From assembly GCA_030015575.1 (NCBI GenBank), contig CM057338.1, positions 305,601,827-305,665,826 of the forward strand: a stretch of 64,000 nucleotides of DNA. Direction: 5' to 3'. Under the pieces are notes generated by a model. That model made no database searches. It had not been told where the DNA came from and saw nothing but the letters and a program-made list of their open reading frames with translations. A program made the translations under genes and the position numbers. Positions within the stretch are counted from its first letter, which is position 1, and every line of letters begins with the position of its first letter. Shown here one piece after another: positions 20,941 through 31,771 of the stretch. The DNA comes from Agapanthus africanus. Taxonomy: Eukaryota > Streptophyta > Magnoliopsida > Asparagales > Amaryllidaceae.

Positions 20941-22646
20941 CGTGGATTAGTCCAAATCCGTATTTACTTAGATTTGGGTTTGGTGTTTTTAGTTTAAGGA
21001 TACATTAGCCGTATTGAAGCTAAGATCAACTTAAACATTCGTTAAGGATACGTTAGTCCTGTTTGAGACTAAGATCAACTTAATGTGGTGATCCGTTTAA
21101 TATATGGCCGTCAGGACGCATCACCTCTCTGACGTCGTTGAAGGATTACAACGATAGATGTCAGAGGAGTTCAAAGATGTATCCTTGAACCAAAGTCGAT
21201 TTGGGAGTTTTATAGTCCATTTAAATGTTTAAGGATACGTTAGCCGTATTTGGGGCTAAGATCAACTTAAACGGGACCGTTTAGATCTGGTAAAAGAGCA
21301 TTTGGAGGCTCTATTATTCCCGTTTAGGAACGTGGTGGTCCATGTTCCAGTTTAGGGACGTGGTGGTCCATATTCCAGTTTACGGACGTAGTGGTCCATA
21401 TTCCAGTTTAGAGACGTGGTGGTCCATCGCCAGTTTAGGGACGTCGTGGTCCATCATTAGTTTAAGGACGTTTCGGTCCATCATTAGTTTAAGGACATTT
21501 CGGTCCAACATTCCCATTTTGGGATGAATATTAGTTTAAGGACGTTTCGGTCCAATATTAGTTTAAGGACGTTTCGGTCCACGAGTTTAAGGACCCCGCA
21601 GTCCGTATTCATGTGTGGTCGTTGGGACCCGTCACCTCTCTGACGTCGTTGAAGGATTACAACGAGAACTGTCAGAGGAGTTCGGAGATGTACCCTCGAA
21701 CCGGATGTAAATTGATTTAAGAGAGCAATCTTGCTCAGTCAATTTAGTTTAAGGACTTACGGCCAAAATTGGGCTAAGTCCAGTTTAAAATGTCCACATT
21801 TTGTTTGCATTTGGCCTTTGTCTGGGCTTTCCCCTTTTTAGAATAATGCATAGCATTACTTCAGGCCATTTATGCCCATTTTGACTGGACTCTGCCCTTT
21901 TTATTATAATGCAGAGCATTTGTTTTGGTCCATTGGACCTCTCAATTGGGCTCTGCCCTTTTAAATAATGCATAGCATTTTATTATTTTATTTGGGCTCT
22001 GCCCATTTATAAATGATGCAGAGCATCAATTTAATTAGGCATGCTTGGTCTTTTTGATTTGGGCCTGGCCCTTTAGGAAATGCATTGCATTTTCAGGCGC
22101 ATTGCGACAATCAGAGAGCGCAAGCGCTTATAGTGTTGACGCGTGTCGCGCAAGCGCAGTGCGCTGCGCTAGTGCGCTGCGCTAGTGCGCTGCGCTTGCG
22201 CTGCCGACACGTGGCGCACTGTGGTGAGTTGCGCCAATTACAGAGAGAAAAGCTCTATCTCAAGGCGCATAGCGCAAGTGGTTCAGATGCTGACACGTAG
22301 CGCTCTCCCAAGAGCGCAACAGCGCAGTTTGCAAGTGCAAAGCACTCTAAATTTGAGAATCTTTTAAATTCAAGAACCAAAGGTTCATAAAAGTGCAAAG
22401 CACTATTTTTTTATTTTTGTTTAAAGAACCAGTGGTTCATGAGAAGTGCAAAGCACTATTATTATTTTTTTTATATGAAGATCATTGATCTGGTTTTTAG
22501 ATCAATGATCTATTAGAAGAAATTTCTTCTCTTTTGTGAAGATTTTTACCTTTGTCTTGGAATTTTTTTCTCAGAGTTCTCTCTGTTTGAAGCTTCTTGA
22601 TTTTTCAAGAAAAATGTTGATGCCTTTGGATTGAGGTCTGGGGTCC

Positions 22647-22654
22647 TTTTTATA
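22647..22654 (-). promoter_or_regulatory. Candidate TATA box in E1 5' LTR
   Basis: TATAAAAA on the minus strand, same context as 1630-1637 in the other LTR. In this copy it would drive gag-pol. The three GACACGTG units at 22826-22950 are upstream of it. Confidence 0.5.
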
Positions 22655-23133
22655 GTGCCCATAAATTAGTTAAATTTGTTAAAGAGATCTTTCTCTGAGT
22701 GATTTGGGGAATTTTCCCCACCGTTGGATCTTTGATCCAAGGGCTTCTGTTTTACAGAAGAAAATCTTCTTGTTTTAACAAGAACAGAAAAGATTTCTTT
22801 AGAATTTTAATTTTGTTTGGCGCAAATGCCCCAGCGCGTGACACGTGTCGCGCAGCGCACAGCGCAGCGCAACTGCGCTGACACGTGTCGCGCAGCGCAC
22901 TGCGCTAGCGCATCTGCGCTGACACGTGTCGCGCAACGCAGTGCTTGCGCAACTGAAGCGTTGCTTCCTTTAATTTTAGTTTAAATAGAGCTTTGCTCTG
23001 ATTAGGCGCGCCTTCTTGGGCGCTGTGCTGACGTATCAGTGTCTGACATGTGGCACGTTGCGCCCGAAATTTGAAGCGTTGCTTCAAAATTTTGAATTTT
23101 GAATTTCAACAGAGCTTTGCTCTGATTAGGGGA

Positions 23134-24433
23134 AGCATGGGCCAATGCCCGGGTCGAGCCCGAACACGAAGCGTTTGGCCTTCCGCCACGCCAAAATAAA
23201 AATTTTGTAATAAATAATTTTGGTATGTTTCCTTTTTTTATTTTTTGAATAAATATAATATAAATGGGCATAAAGCCAAATGTTTGTAAAGCGCGTGGCT
23301 TATGTGCAAAAAGAAATAGCACTTGAGTTATAGGATGGGCAAAATGCCATTTTTTGTAATGCCCAAGGGGCTATATGTAAAGTGTATAGCCTATAAAGGC
23401 AAACATGATGAAAATATCTCAATAACTTTTTCTCTCTCCCAAAAAAAATCAAGATCTGCTCTCTCTCTCTCTCCTTCCTCAAGATTCTAAAACCTTCTTC
23501 TTTCTTTTGAATTAAATCAAGAGTTTAACTCTTCTTTTCTCAAAAATAAATAGTTTTTCACCATAAAACCCACGAATGGGAGCTCGGATTTTCAATCAGT
23601 TCTCGAAAATGGGAGATTTTTAAGTCTCACCCCCCTTTTCTCCAAGATCCCGCCGATCAAGAGAAGGAAGAAGGAGACCCATCTCCAAAAATCTAACTTT
23701 GGACAGATCCAAGGCTCAAAAGAAGAGCCAAAAAATCCTAAGAGTTTAACTCCTTTCTAGATCTGTTGGAGTTCAACTCCATAAATTAGTTTCCATTAGG
23801 AGTTCAACTCCAAAAAAACCCTTGGTAGTTTAACTTCCCAACCTAGGGGCTAGGCCCCCATCCCGTGGGTGTTCCCGGTGGTCACGTGTGCGCCACGTGA
23901 CCCCGCGGCGCTAAGGCGCCCAATGGTCACGTGTGCGCCACGTGACGCCGGGCGCTAAGGCGCCCAATGGGCACGTGCACGCACGTGACCTCGGGCACTA
24001 AAGCGCCCATGTGCGCCCACGTGACACCCACGCGTCCTTTGGACGCCATTTTCCCCCCCATTTTACACACACTCCGCACTAAATATACCTCCCCCGCTAG
24101 GAGGCTGCTAGCCCTCTTGACCCCCAGCCCGCTATCCGAGTAACGAGACCCCGTAAAAACTTTGTGGGGCCCCCGATATATCCAAAACTCCTTTCAAAAC
24201 ACAACACACGCACACTGCACATGGAGTTCGCATTACCAGTTTAACCCATCAATCAGAGATTCCTTCGCTCCAAAGGCGAGGGGAAATTAACAGCAACTTA
24301 GTCCGCGGCTGCCGGAGATTCGGATCCCCACAATTAATAAATCCCCGCCTACCCTATGCAGGGGGAATCTGTAGTACGCCTGACAAGCGCGCACGTATTC
24401 CCATCTCAATGGGGTGACGAAAAACACCCTACA
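23134..24433 (+). repeat. LTR of the E2/E3 family, 5' truncated (solo or end copy)
   Basis: Matches the LTRs at 43092-44511 and, inverted, 26392-28062, from about 85 bp into the LTR to its end AACACCCTACA. It is not followed by a primer-binding site, so it is a solo LTR or a 3' LTR. It contains repeated GGAGTTCAACTCC and AGAGTTTAACTCT palindromes (23515-23840) and three to four GTCACGTG units (23875-24030). Its left edge coincides with the break in the E1 LTR. Confidence 0.75.
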
Positions 24434-24988
24434 GCGGGTGCGTTGGGGTAGCGATGGGGGTCCTCACGGTTGGAGGAGGAGGGAGGTGAGAGGGGAAGAG
24501 AGAAGACGATGATGGTCAAGAGGGATGAAGAGAGGGGATCGGTTGTTGAGACGGAGGTGAGGCAAGCGGGGGGTCACGGGGCGGTTACAGCGAGGGAGGG
24601 GATCTCGGGGGTAGTTGGCGAGCGGGGGCGGCGACGATGAGGGCTGGGTCGTGGACGAGCGCGGGTCTCGAGGGGACGCAGGTACGAGGAAGAGGTCGCG
24701 GGGATGAGCGGGTCATGGGGGCTCAGCACGAGAAAATGCGGGAAAGAGAAGGAGAGGGAGAAGAAGAAGAGGGAGGGGAAAGAAGAGGGGGTTCGGGTCG
24801 GGTCGTGTAGGTCGGGTCGGGTGTGCGTTATGGGTGTGGGTCATGGGCCGGGCTTGCTAGATTTAAGAGTTTAGAAAAAAATTTGTTAGAAAATATAGGA
24901 AATTTATTTATAAAAAGTATTCGAATAGAAAATTTTGAAACATTTATTTATAAATACGGAAAATATTTATAAGGGACTGGGTATTACA
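24434..24988 (-). repeat. Probable chromovirus-type LTR piece
   Basis: On the minus strand it begins TGTAATACCCAGTCCC, followed by an AT-rich stretch and then a very C/T-rich tract (plus strand 24460-24800 is purine-rich). This resembles solo LTRs of Reina/Tekay-like chromoviruses. No duplication of flanking bases was found, so ends and identity are tentative. No ORF of note. Confidence 0.4.
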
Positions 24989-25321
24989 TTACCGGAGCTT
25001 GAGGAGCTGGGATGGTGTTAGCTGGCATGAACAGAATATAGCCGAACTGAAGCAGCGACTCCTCCCACTGTTGCCCGAGACTGGCCGGGAGGACTGTCCT
25101 GGTGTTCATCTTCATCATGTGGGAGATAGAGTTGTGTCGAGAGCTAAGCTTTTCCTTGGAGATATCTGAGTTGCGTATGAAGATTGAGATTGAAGGTTGT
25201 TAATCTGTGCGGAGAAATAGGATTTCAGTATAAACAATCAACATATATTAATTGTGCTCGCATGAACACTTGATCCGAAATATAGGAGGAGAGAAAAGGT
25301 CCCACCGGGTGTGCCAGAATC
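24989..25321 (-). pseudogene. Remnant A: gag start, leader and primer-binding site
   Basis: The minus strand encodes MKMNTRTVLPASLGQQWEES followed by LLQFGYILFM, the N-terminus shared with E2 and E3, then stops abruptly at about 24990. The leader and the primer-binding site (25298-25316, one change from E1 and E2) follow to the right, then the LTR at 25322. The rest of element A is missing. Confidence 0.75.
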
Positions 25322-26391
25322 TGTAGGGTGTTTTTCATCACCCCATTGAGATGGGAACATGCGTCGCTTGTCAGGCGTATACAGATTCCTCCTGCCTAGG
25401 GTAGGCTGGGGTTTATTGATTGTGGGGATCCGAATCTCCGGCAGCCACGGACTAAGCTACCGTTAATAACCTTTCGCTTTTGGAGCGGGGGAACCACCGA
25501 TTGACGGGTAAAACTGGTCGTACGAACTCAATATACAACGCATATGTGTTGTGTTTTATAGGGGTCTTGGACGTATCGAGTGCCTCGCAGAGTTTACGAG
25601 GGTCCTGCTACCCGGATAGCGGGCTGGGGGTCAAGGGGCTAGCAATGTGGAGCGTGAGGGTCAAGCGGGCTGGGGTCAAGAAAACTAACGGGGGATGTGT
25701 TTTTAGTGTGAAGCATGAGGGAAAAAGAGGGGTGAGGAGCGTTCTAAAGACATGTGAGTGGCACGTGGACGTTGGGTGCCCGCAGTCATGTGTGTAGCGC
25801 GTGGGCGCCCGCGGTCATATGCATGGCGCGTGGGCGATGAGCGCCCGGGGTCTTGTGCGGGGCATGTGGGCGCTGGGCGCCCGCTGTCAGGTGCATGGCG
25901 CGTGGGCGCCAGCGCCTCACGCGCCCGGCACGTGAGCGCTGGGCGTCTGCAGAAAAAAGGGGCTTAGCCCTTCCGGGACTAAGAGTTAAACTCCCGAGGG
26001 ACTTTGGAAACTCCCAGAAAAAGGAAGGATTTTTATTTTTATGGAGTTAAACTCCTAAAAGGGTTTTGAGTGGAGTTCTTCCAAAAAGATTTTATTTTTG
26101 GAGTTAAACTTCAATAGATATTGACAAATGGAGTTGAACTCCCAACTATCTTCGAGGATGATTGAAGCGGATCCCTTTCTCCTTCCTTGGGCCCTAGATC
26201 CTCTCCTAAAGCTCGAATCTTTCCCAAAGTAGGATTTTGGGAGATGGGTCTCCTTCCTCCTCCTTTCTGTTGGCTGGATTTTGGAGAAAATAGGTGAGAC
26301 TTAAAAATCTCCCTTTTTTGAGATTTGATGGGAGATCTGAACTCCCCTTCGTGGGTTTTATGGTGGAAAACTATTTCTTTTTGGGTAAGGA
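25322..26391 (-). repeat. Remnant A 5' LTR, first part
   Basis: Starts TGTAGGGTG after the primer-binding site and runs to 26391, where E2 is inserted. It continues at 35910-36360. In 25740-25940 there are repeated GTGGGCGC and CACGTG units, and at 25985-26140 several GGAGTTAAACTCC-type palindromes. Confidence 0.8.
26387..26391. repeat. Target site duplication of E2, left
   Basis: AAGGA, repeated at 35905-35909 on the other side of E2. Joining the flanks restores the LTR of remnant A, as judged from the intact LTR copies. Confidence 0.9.
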
Positions 26392-28062
26392 TGTAGGGTG
26401 TTTTTCGTCACCCCATTGAGATGGGAATACGCGCGCGCTTGTCAGGCGTACTACAGATTCCCCCTGCCTAGGGTAGGCCGGGGTTTATTGATCGTGGGGA
26501 TCCGAATCTCCGGCAGCCGTGGACTAAGCTGCCGTTAATTACCCCTCGCCTTTGGGGCGAGGGAACCTCCGATTAACGGGTTAAACTGGTCATGCGAACT
26601 CAATGTGCAGTGTACGTGTGTTGTGTTTTGAAAGGGGAAGTTTGGATATATCGGGAGCCACGCAGAGTTTTTACCGGGGTCCCGCTACCCGGATAGCGGG
26701 CTGAGGGTCAAGGGGGCTAGCAGCCCCCTTGCGGGGTGCGGGGCAGCGCCCCGTTAGAAATTTTTTTCTAACAGGGACAGTGTCGTGGTGTATCTATGTG
26801 TGCACATATGTATGCATATGTGTACATATGTATATATATATATATATGTGTGTGTATACATATAAAAAAAAGAGGGGGAAGAAGCATCCAAACGATGCGT
26901 GGGGGCAGCACCTTGGGCGCTGTGCGCCTAGGTGCTGTGCGCTCAGGCGCTAGAGTGCCACGTGTCGGCACGTGGGCGCTCTGCGCTTGAGCACTGGGCG
27001 CTTGAGCGCAAGCGCGCCACGTGTCGGCACAGGGGAGACTTGCGCTCGAGCGCCTGCGCTTGAGAGCAAACGCGCCACGTGTCGGCACGGGGACGACTTG
27101 CGCCCGAGCGCGTGCGCTTGGGCGCGTGCCACGTGTCGGCACCGGGGCAACTTGCGCTCGAGCGCTTGCGCTTGAACGCAAGCGCACCACGTGTCGGCAC
27201 CGGGGCGACTTGCGCTCGGGAGCTTGCGCTTGAGCGCAAGCGCGCCACGTGTCGGCACGTGGGCGACATGCGCTCGGGCGCTTGCGCTTGAGCGCAAGCG
27301 CGCCACGTGTCGACACGCGGGCGTTCTGCGCTTGAGTGCCGGCGAGAAAAAGAGGATTTTAGCCTAAGAAACAGAAGCTATGCTTCAGAAAGGAAATATT
27401 TATTATGTATATATGTATGGAGTTAAACTCCTATGATGTTTTGAAGCTGATGAAGGGGTTCTTCTTCTTCCTCCTGTTGCTTGGCCAGATCTTGAAGATC
27501 AAGAAGTAGGAGATTTTAAAAATCACTCCTTTTTGAGATCTAATGGGAGATCTGAGTTCCCCTTTGTGGGTTTTGTGGTGGAAAACTACTTAGTTTTGGA
27601 AAAGAAAGAGTAAAACTCTTGATTTAATTCAAAAGAAATGAGAAGGTTTAGAACCTTGGAGAAGGAGCAGGAGGCACAAAGAACCCTAGTTTTTGGGGGG
27701 GAATGAAAAAAGTCTTTTTTTATTCATCATCATATTGCCTTTTATAGGCTTACATATTTACATATAGCCCCTTGGGCTTTACAAAAATGGTATCTTAGCC
27801 ATCCCATGGCTCATGTGCCATTTCATTTTTGCACATAAGCCATGGGCTTACAAAATATTGGTTTTATGCCCATTTTGTTTACATTCATGCATAAACAATT
27901 ACATAAAAATTATTTATTACATGATTTTGTTGTTGGCACGGGGAGGCTGGCTGCGGGCTCGACTTGGGCATGGGCCCGCTTGACCTGGGCTTAGGCCCAC
28001 CTGGCTTAGGGTTGATTTTGATTTTGACTTGGTCAACCGGGGTGTAAATTTTTACCCCAACA
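26392..28062 (-). repeat. E2 3' LTR (left)
   Basis: TGTAGGGTG...ACCCCAACA on the plus strand. Holds seven CCACGTGTC units (26958-27310), a TA/CA-rich tract at 26800-26870, and palindromes. It ends next to a G-rich tract in element sense (28063-28074). Confidence 0.92.
26955..27345. repeat. G-box tandem array in left E2 LTR, seven units
   Basis: Unit of about 58 bp: GCGCCACGTGTCGGCAC, then a G-rich part, then GACTTGCGCTCGAGCGC and GCGCTTGAGCGC. The core CCACGTGTC contains CACGTG and ACGTGTC. The TA-rich tract at 26820-26870 lies just downstream in element sense, as a TATA region would. The right LTR has nine units. Confidence 0.75.
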
Positions 28063-28074
28063 AATTGCCCCCCA
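28063..28074 (-). promoter_or_regulatory. E2 polypurine tract
   Basis: Minus strand ATGGGGGGCAATT directly before the LTR start TGTTGGGG. E3 has GATGGGGGATATT at the same place (43080). Confidence 0.6.
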
Positions 28075-28450
28075 TCAATAAATGCACACAGCATATGTGG
28101 ATCGTGTGCATGAAATTGATGGATCTTCTTTTGCGTGGAGGCGACTTGCTTTGGTTCCCACTTTTTGGGATGCACTGCCCTTTTTACAACGTGGACGGTC
28201 GACGCTTGACGCGTCTCCGAGACAGAGTGTCCGTGGTAGACGTTTCCCTTGCCCGGAGCGATCCGGTTCCTGCTTTGTAGGAAGCCTGCACTGCCCTTTT
28301 TGCGACATGGACGGTCGACGCTAGACGCGTCTCCGAGACGGAGTGTCCGTGGTAGACGTTTCCCTGACCCGGAGTGATTTGGTTCCCGATTTGTGGGGAG
28401 CCTGCACTGCCCGTTTTGTGACATGGACGGTCGACGCTCTGATCCGGAGC
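28075..28450. repeat. E2 sub-terminal repeats
   Basis: Three direct copies of a unit of about 135 bp with GACGGTCGACGCT, CTCCGAGACRGAGTGTCCGT and GGTAGACGTTTCCCT (starts near 28190, 28310, 28430). No coding signal. Confidence 0.6.
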
Positions 28451-29580
28451 GATTTGGTAGACGTGTCCCCGGCACGAAGTGTCGCTGGTCGACGTTTCCC
28501 TGAGGCGGAGTGTCGTTGTTGGACTTTTCCCTGATGCGGAGTGTCTGTGTTGGACGTTTCCCCGATGCAGAGTGTCGCTTGCTGATGTGTCCCCGGCACG
28601 GAGTGTCTGCTTGACGTTTCCCCGGCACGGAGTGTCATTGTTCGACTTTTCCCCGGCACGGAGTGTCGCTGATCGACTTTTCCCCGGCGCGGAGTGTCGG
28701 GTTGACTTTTCCCCGGCACGGAGTGTCGCTGATGGACTTTTCCCCGGCGCGGAGTGTCGGGTTGACTTTTTCCCGGCATGGAGTGTCGCTGATGGACTTT
28801 TCCCCGGCGCGGAGTGTCGGGTTGACTTTTCCCCGGCACGGAGTGTCGCTGATGGACTTTTCCCCGGCGCGGAGTGTCGCTGGTTGACTTTTCCCCGGCA
28901 CGGAGTGTCGCTGATCGACTTTTCCCCGGCGCGGAGTGTCGCTGGTTGACTTTTCCCCGGCACGGAGTGTCGCTGATCGACTTTTCCCCGGCGCGGAGTG
29001 TCGCTGGTTGACTTTTCCCCGGCACGGAGTGTCGCTGATCGACTTTTCCCCGGCGCGGAGTGTCGCTGGTTGACTTTTCCCTGGCACGGAGTGTCGCTGA
29101 TGGACTTTTCCCCGGCGCAGAGTGTCGCTGGTTGACTTTTCCCCGGCACGGAGTGTCGCTGATGGACTTTTCCCCGGCGCGGAGTGTCGCTGGTTGACTT
29201 TTCCCCGGCGCGGAGTGTCGCTGATCGACTTTTCCCCGGCGCGAAGTGTCGCTGGTTGACTCTTCCCCGGCACGGAGTGTCGCTGATCGACTTTTCCCCG
29301 GCGCGGAGTGTCGGGTTGACTTTTCCCTGGCACGGAGTGTCGCTGATAGACTTTTCCCCGGCGTGGAGTGTCGGGTTGACTTTTCCCCGGCACGGAGTGT
29401 CGCTGATCGACTTTTCCCCGGCGCGGAGTGTCGGGTTGACTTTTCCCCGTCACGGAGTGTCGCTGATGGACTTTTCCCCGGCGCGGAGTGTCGCTGGTTG
29501 ACTTTTCCCCGGCACGGAGTGTCGCTGATGGACTTTTCCCCGGCACGGAGTGTCGCGGGTTGATTTGATTCCGAGGCGGA
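28450..29580. repeat. 31-bp tandem repeat array, over 30 units
   Basis: Unit TTTTCCCCGGCGCGGAGTGT followed by CGCTGGTTGAC. Two alternating versions (GCGCGG with CTGGTTG, GCACGG with CTGATSG) give a 62-bp higher-order period, and some units lack 3 bp. The minus strand stays open in all three frames over hundreds of codons because 31 is not a multiple of 3 and the unit has no stop in any minus frame. I regard those frames as artefacts. E3 has a diverged counterpart (42060-42990). Confidence 0.9.
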
Positions 29581-29689
29581 GCATAATTCTGGCAGGGAAG
29601 GTAGATATCCCGAGGCGAAGCATGATTTCGACACGGGGTAAATTCTGGGACGGGGCATGATTCCGCAATAGAGGTTAGTTTGATTTGAT

Positions 29690-30015
29690 TTGGGTTTGGT
29701 TTTTTGTTTGGCATCTGCATTGCTGCACTGGAATAATGCCAGGAGCAACTCATCATTTGCCCCGGGAGGATTTGAGGATTTTTTTTGTCGGCATCTGCAT
29801 TGCTGTACTGGAATGATGCCAGGAGCAACTCATCATTTGCCCCGAGAGGATTTGGGGATTTTTTTTTTGTCGGCATCTGCATTGCTGTACTGGAATGATA
29901 CCAGGAGCAACTCATCATTTGCCCCGAGAGGATTTGGGAATTGGTTTTTGCTTGGCATCAGTATCGCTACACTGGAATATGGTACAAGGAGCGAATCATC
30001 ATTTTCACTTGCTTA
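29690..30015. repeat. CAGGAGCAACTCATCATTTG repeat, four units
   Basis: Units of about 80 bp starting near 29708, 29791, 29872 and 29955, each GGCATCTGCATTGCTG...CTGGAAT...CAGGAGC. Related single or triple copies at 10035 and 30500-30740, and in E3. Confidence 0.8.
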
Positions 30016-30064
30016 TCAGGAAGCGATGGCTTAGGAGACAGGTTTTAGGTCCCTATCACCTAAG

Positions 30065-30255
30065 ACTTTTACAGTTTGTGAGCCATAAGGGTCTCACAAA
30101 GCATTTTCTCCCTACGGGTCGTGAGGATCCCGCAGGTGTATTTTCTCCTTAGGAGTCGTGGGGACTCCTAAGTGTGTTGCTCCTTTGTGAGTCGTAGGGA
30201 TCTCACACGGGAATTTTCTCCTCACAAAGTCGAGAGGACTTTGCGAGTGCATTTC
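30065..30255. repeat. Hairpin array 4 (constant loop, variable stems), E2
   Basis: Units: TTTGTGAG (30075-30082)/CTCACAAA (30093-30100); CCTACGGG/CCCGCAGG near 30110-30136; CTTAGGAGTC (30148-30157)/GACTCCTAAG (30163-30172) around GTGGG; TGTGAG/CTCACA near 30185-30207; CTCACAAAGTC (30221-30231)/GACTTTGCGAG (30237-30247) around GAGAG. A CCCTTTCGGGTTTTCA unit follows at 30270-30390. Confidence 0.8.
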
Positions 30256-30429
30256 ATTTCTTTTTTTTTTACGAGTTTGCGCCCTTTCGGGTTTTCACAA
30301 GCTCGCCGGCAGTCCTGCTGTTTTTACTCACGGAGCCCTTTCGGGTTTTCATCCGTGCCCGTTTTGCTTATGGACATACCGTTCTTCTTTTTTTCTTTTT
30401 TTTTTTTGGAGAGATCGGGATTGTTTTAC

Positions 30430-30480
30430 GCCCATGGATTGTATACGGTTTTGCAGGATGTATGATCCAGACCGTAGGGC
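30430..30480. other. Conserved motif GCCCATGGATTGTATAC with covarying partner, site 4
   Basis: TACGGT (30444-30449) with ACCGTA (30471-30476). Confidence 0.6.
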
Positions 30481-30499
30481 CAGAAAAATTTCAGGACTT

Positions 30500-30745
30500 T
30501 GTTGGCGTCTGCATTGCTCCACTGGAATGTGGTACCAGGAGCGACTCATCATTCGCCGTTGGGGTATGAGATTTAAAATTTGGTTGGCGTCTGCATCGCT
30601 GCACTGGAATATGGTACCAGGAGCGACTCATCATTCGCCGTTGGGGTATGGGATTTAAAATTTGGTTGGCGTCTGCATCGCTGCACTGGAATATGGTACC
30701 AGGAGCGACTCATCATTCGCCGTTTGGGGATTGGGGAGCGATGGC
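30500..30745. repeat. CAGGAGCGACTCATCATTCG repeat, three units
   Basis: Units of about 80 bp starting near 30507, 30588 and 30668, almost identical to each other. A sub-family of the module at 29690-30015. Confidence 0.8.
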
Positions 30746-30779
30746 GTAGGAGGCAGGTTTAGATCCCTGTCACCTAAGA

Positions 30780-30965
30780 CTTTTCAATTTTATGGGCCGT
30801 GAGGGTCCCATAAAAGCATTTTCTCCCTGCGAGTCGTAAGGATCCCGCGGGTGTATTTTCTCCTTAGGAGTCGTGAGGACTCCTAAGTGTGTTTTTCCTT
30901 TGTGACTCATAAGGATCCCACAAAGGTTTGTTCTCCTCATGTATCGTGAGGACACATGAGTGGAT
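30780..30965. repeat. Hairpin array 5 (constant loop, variable stems), E2
   Basis: Units: TTTTATGG (30788-30795)/CCATAAAA (30808-30815); CTTAGGAGTC (30863-30872)/GACTCCTAAG (30878-30887) around GTGAG; CCTTTGTG (30897-30904)/CACAAAGG (30919-30926); CTCATGTATC/GACACATGAG around GTGAG near 30936-30960. The second unit (30826-30851) pairs with mismatches. Confidence 0.8.
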
Positions 30966-30974
30966 TTCCCTCGT

Positions 30975-31615
30975 TCCCAGTTTAATGACTTAGAGGTCGA
31001 CTGTTTCCAGTTTAACGACGTGGTGGTCATCTGTTTCCAGTTTAAAGACGTAGAGGTCATCTGTCTCCAGTTTAACGACGTAGAGGTCATCTGTTTCCAG
31101 TTTAACGACTTAGAGGTCTGCTGTTTCCAGTTTAACGACTTAGAGGTCATCTGTTTTCAGTTAAAGACGTAGAGGTCTACTGTTTCCAGTTTAACGACTT
31201 GGTGGTCATCTGTTTCCAGTTTAACGACTTGGTGGTCATCTGTTTCCAGTTTAACGACTTGGTGGTCATCTGTTTCCAGTTTAAAGACTTAGAGGTCTAA
31301 TGTTTCCAGTTTAACGACTTAGAGGTCATCTATTTCCAGTTTAACGACTTGGTGGTCATCTGCTTCTAGTTTAACGACTTGGAGGTCATCTGTTTCCAGT
31401 TTAACGACTTGGAGGTCATCTGTTTCCAGTTTAAAGACTTAGGGGTCTATTGTGCCCAGTTTAACGACTTAGCGGTCATCTGTTTCCAGTTTAATGACTT
31501 AGAGGTCATCTGTTTCCAGTTTAACGACTTGGAGGTCATCTGTTTCCAGTTTAACGACGTGGTGGTCATCTGTTTCCAGTTTAAAGACTTAGAGGTCTAC
31601 GGATGGAGAGCTTGG
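30975..31615. repeat. 30-bp tandem repeat, about 21 units
   Basis: Unit TTTCCAGTTTAACGACTTAG followed by AGGTCATCTG. Each unit has GAC and GTC six bases apart. Bases at CGAC(T/G)T and (A/G)(G/T)(A/T)GG vary between units. Related to the array in the E1 LTR (300-620). One open plus frame runs over several units but shows no other coding sign. Confidence 0.85.
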
Positions 31616-31771
31616 AATTTTGGGGTAGGGGCCGGCATCAGCGTTGCTAACACTGAAACATGTGCCAGGACACATGAGTGGGTCTTCCTAATGAAGCACA
31701 ATTCCAAAGGTAGAGACCAGCCGCGTAACTGGTGGTTGCGGTGGGGCATGTGTATGCTGAGGATTATTTGA

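Larger units (their letters stand above)
1..23133 (-). mobile_element. E1: giant Tat-lineage Ty3/gypsy LTR retrotransposon
   Basis: Two copies of the same long terminal sequence lie at 1-3088 and 20573-23133. Position 1 matches 20996. Between them on the minus strand are gag, protease, RT, RNase H, a second archaeal-type RNase H and integrase, in that order. The dual RNase H places it in the Tat clade, and the order RT-RH-integrase is Ty3/gypsy. The internal region is about 17.5 kb and the LTR about 3.5 kb if the proposed ends are right, so the original element was near 24 kb, in the size range of the largest Ogre-like elements. A spliced gene on the opposite strand lies between pol and the 3' LTR, the position where extra antisense ORFs are known in Tat elements such as Retand. 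All coding parts carry stops, so it is inactive as it stands. Confidence 0.9.
20573..23133 (-). repeat. E1 5' LTR (right copy, truncated)
   Basis: Begins on the plus strand with TGTTCCCCTCC right after the primer-binding site and matches the left LTR from 20996 on. The match stops at about 23133, where LTR sequence of another family begins, so roughly the first 0.86 kb in element sense are missing. It holds the perfect palindrome GCTACCGCGTCGCGGTAGC (20816-20834), the conserved GCCCGTGGATTGTATAC motif (20894), the GGAC-N6-GTCC array (21310-21600), palindromes and three GACACGTG units. Confidence 0.85.

Noticed and set aside
26768-27316. ORFs with repeated RADTWRACAQAQ-type peptides on both strands (also 34445-35159)
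   Set aside because: Translations of the GC-rich G-box array in the E2 LTRs. All frames are open because of composition.
28184-29918. Long overlapping minus-strand ORFs (up to 475 codons)
   Set aside because: They are a by-product of a stop-free 31-bp tandem repeat, open in all three frames, with low-complexity peptide repeats.
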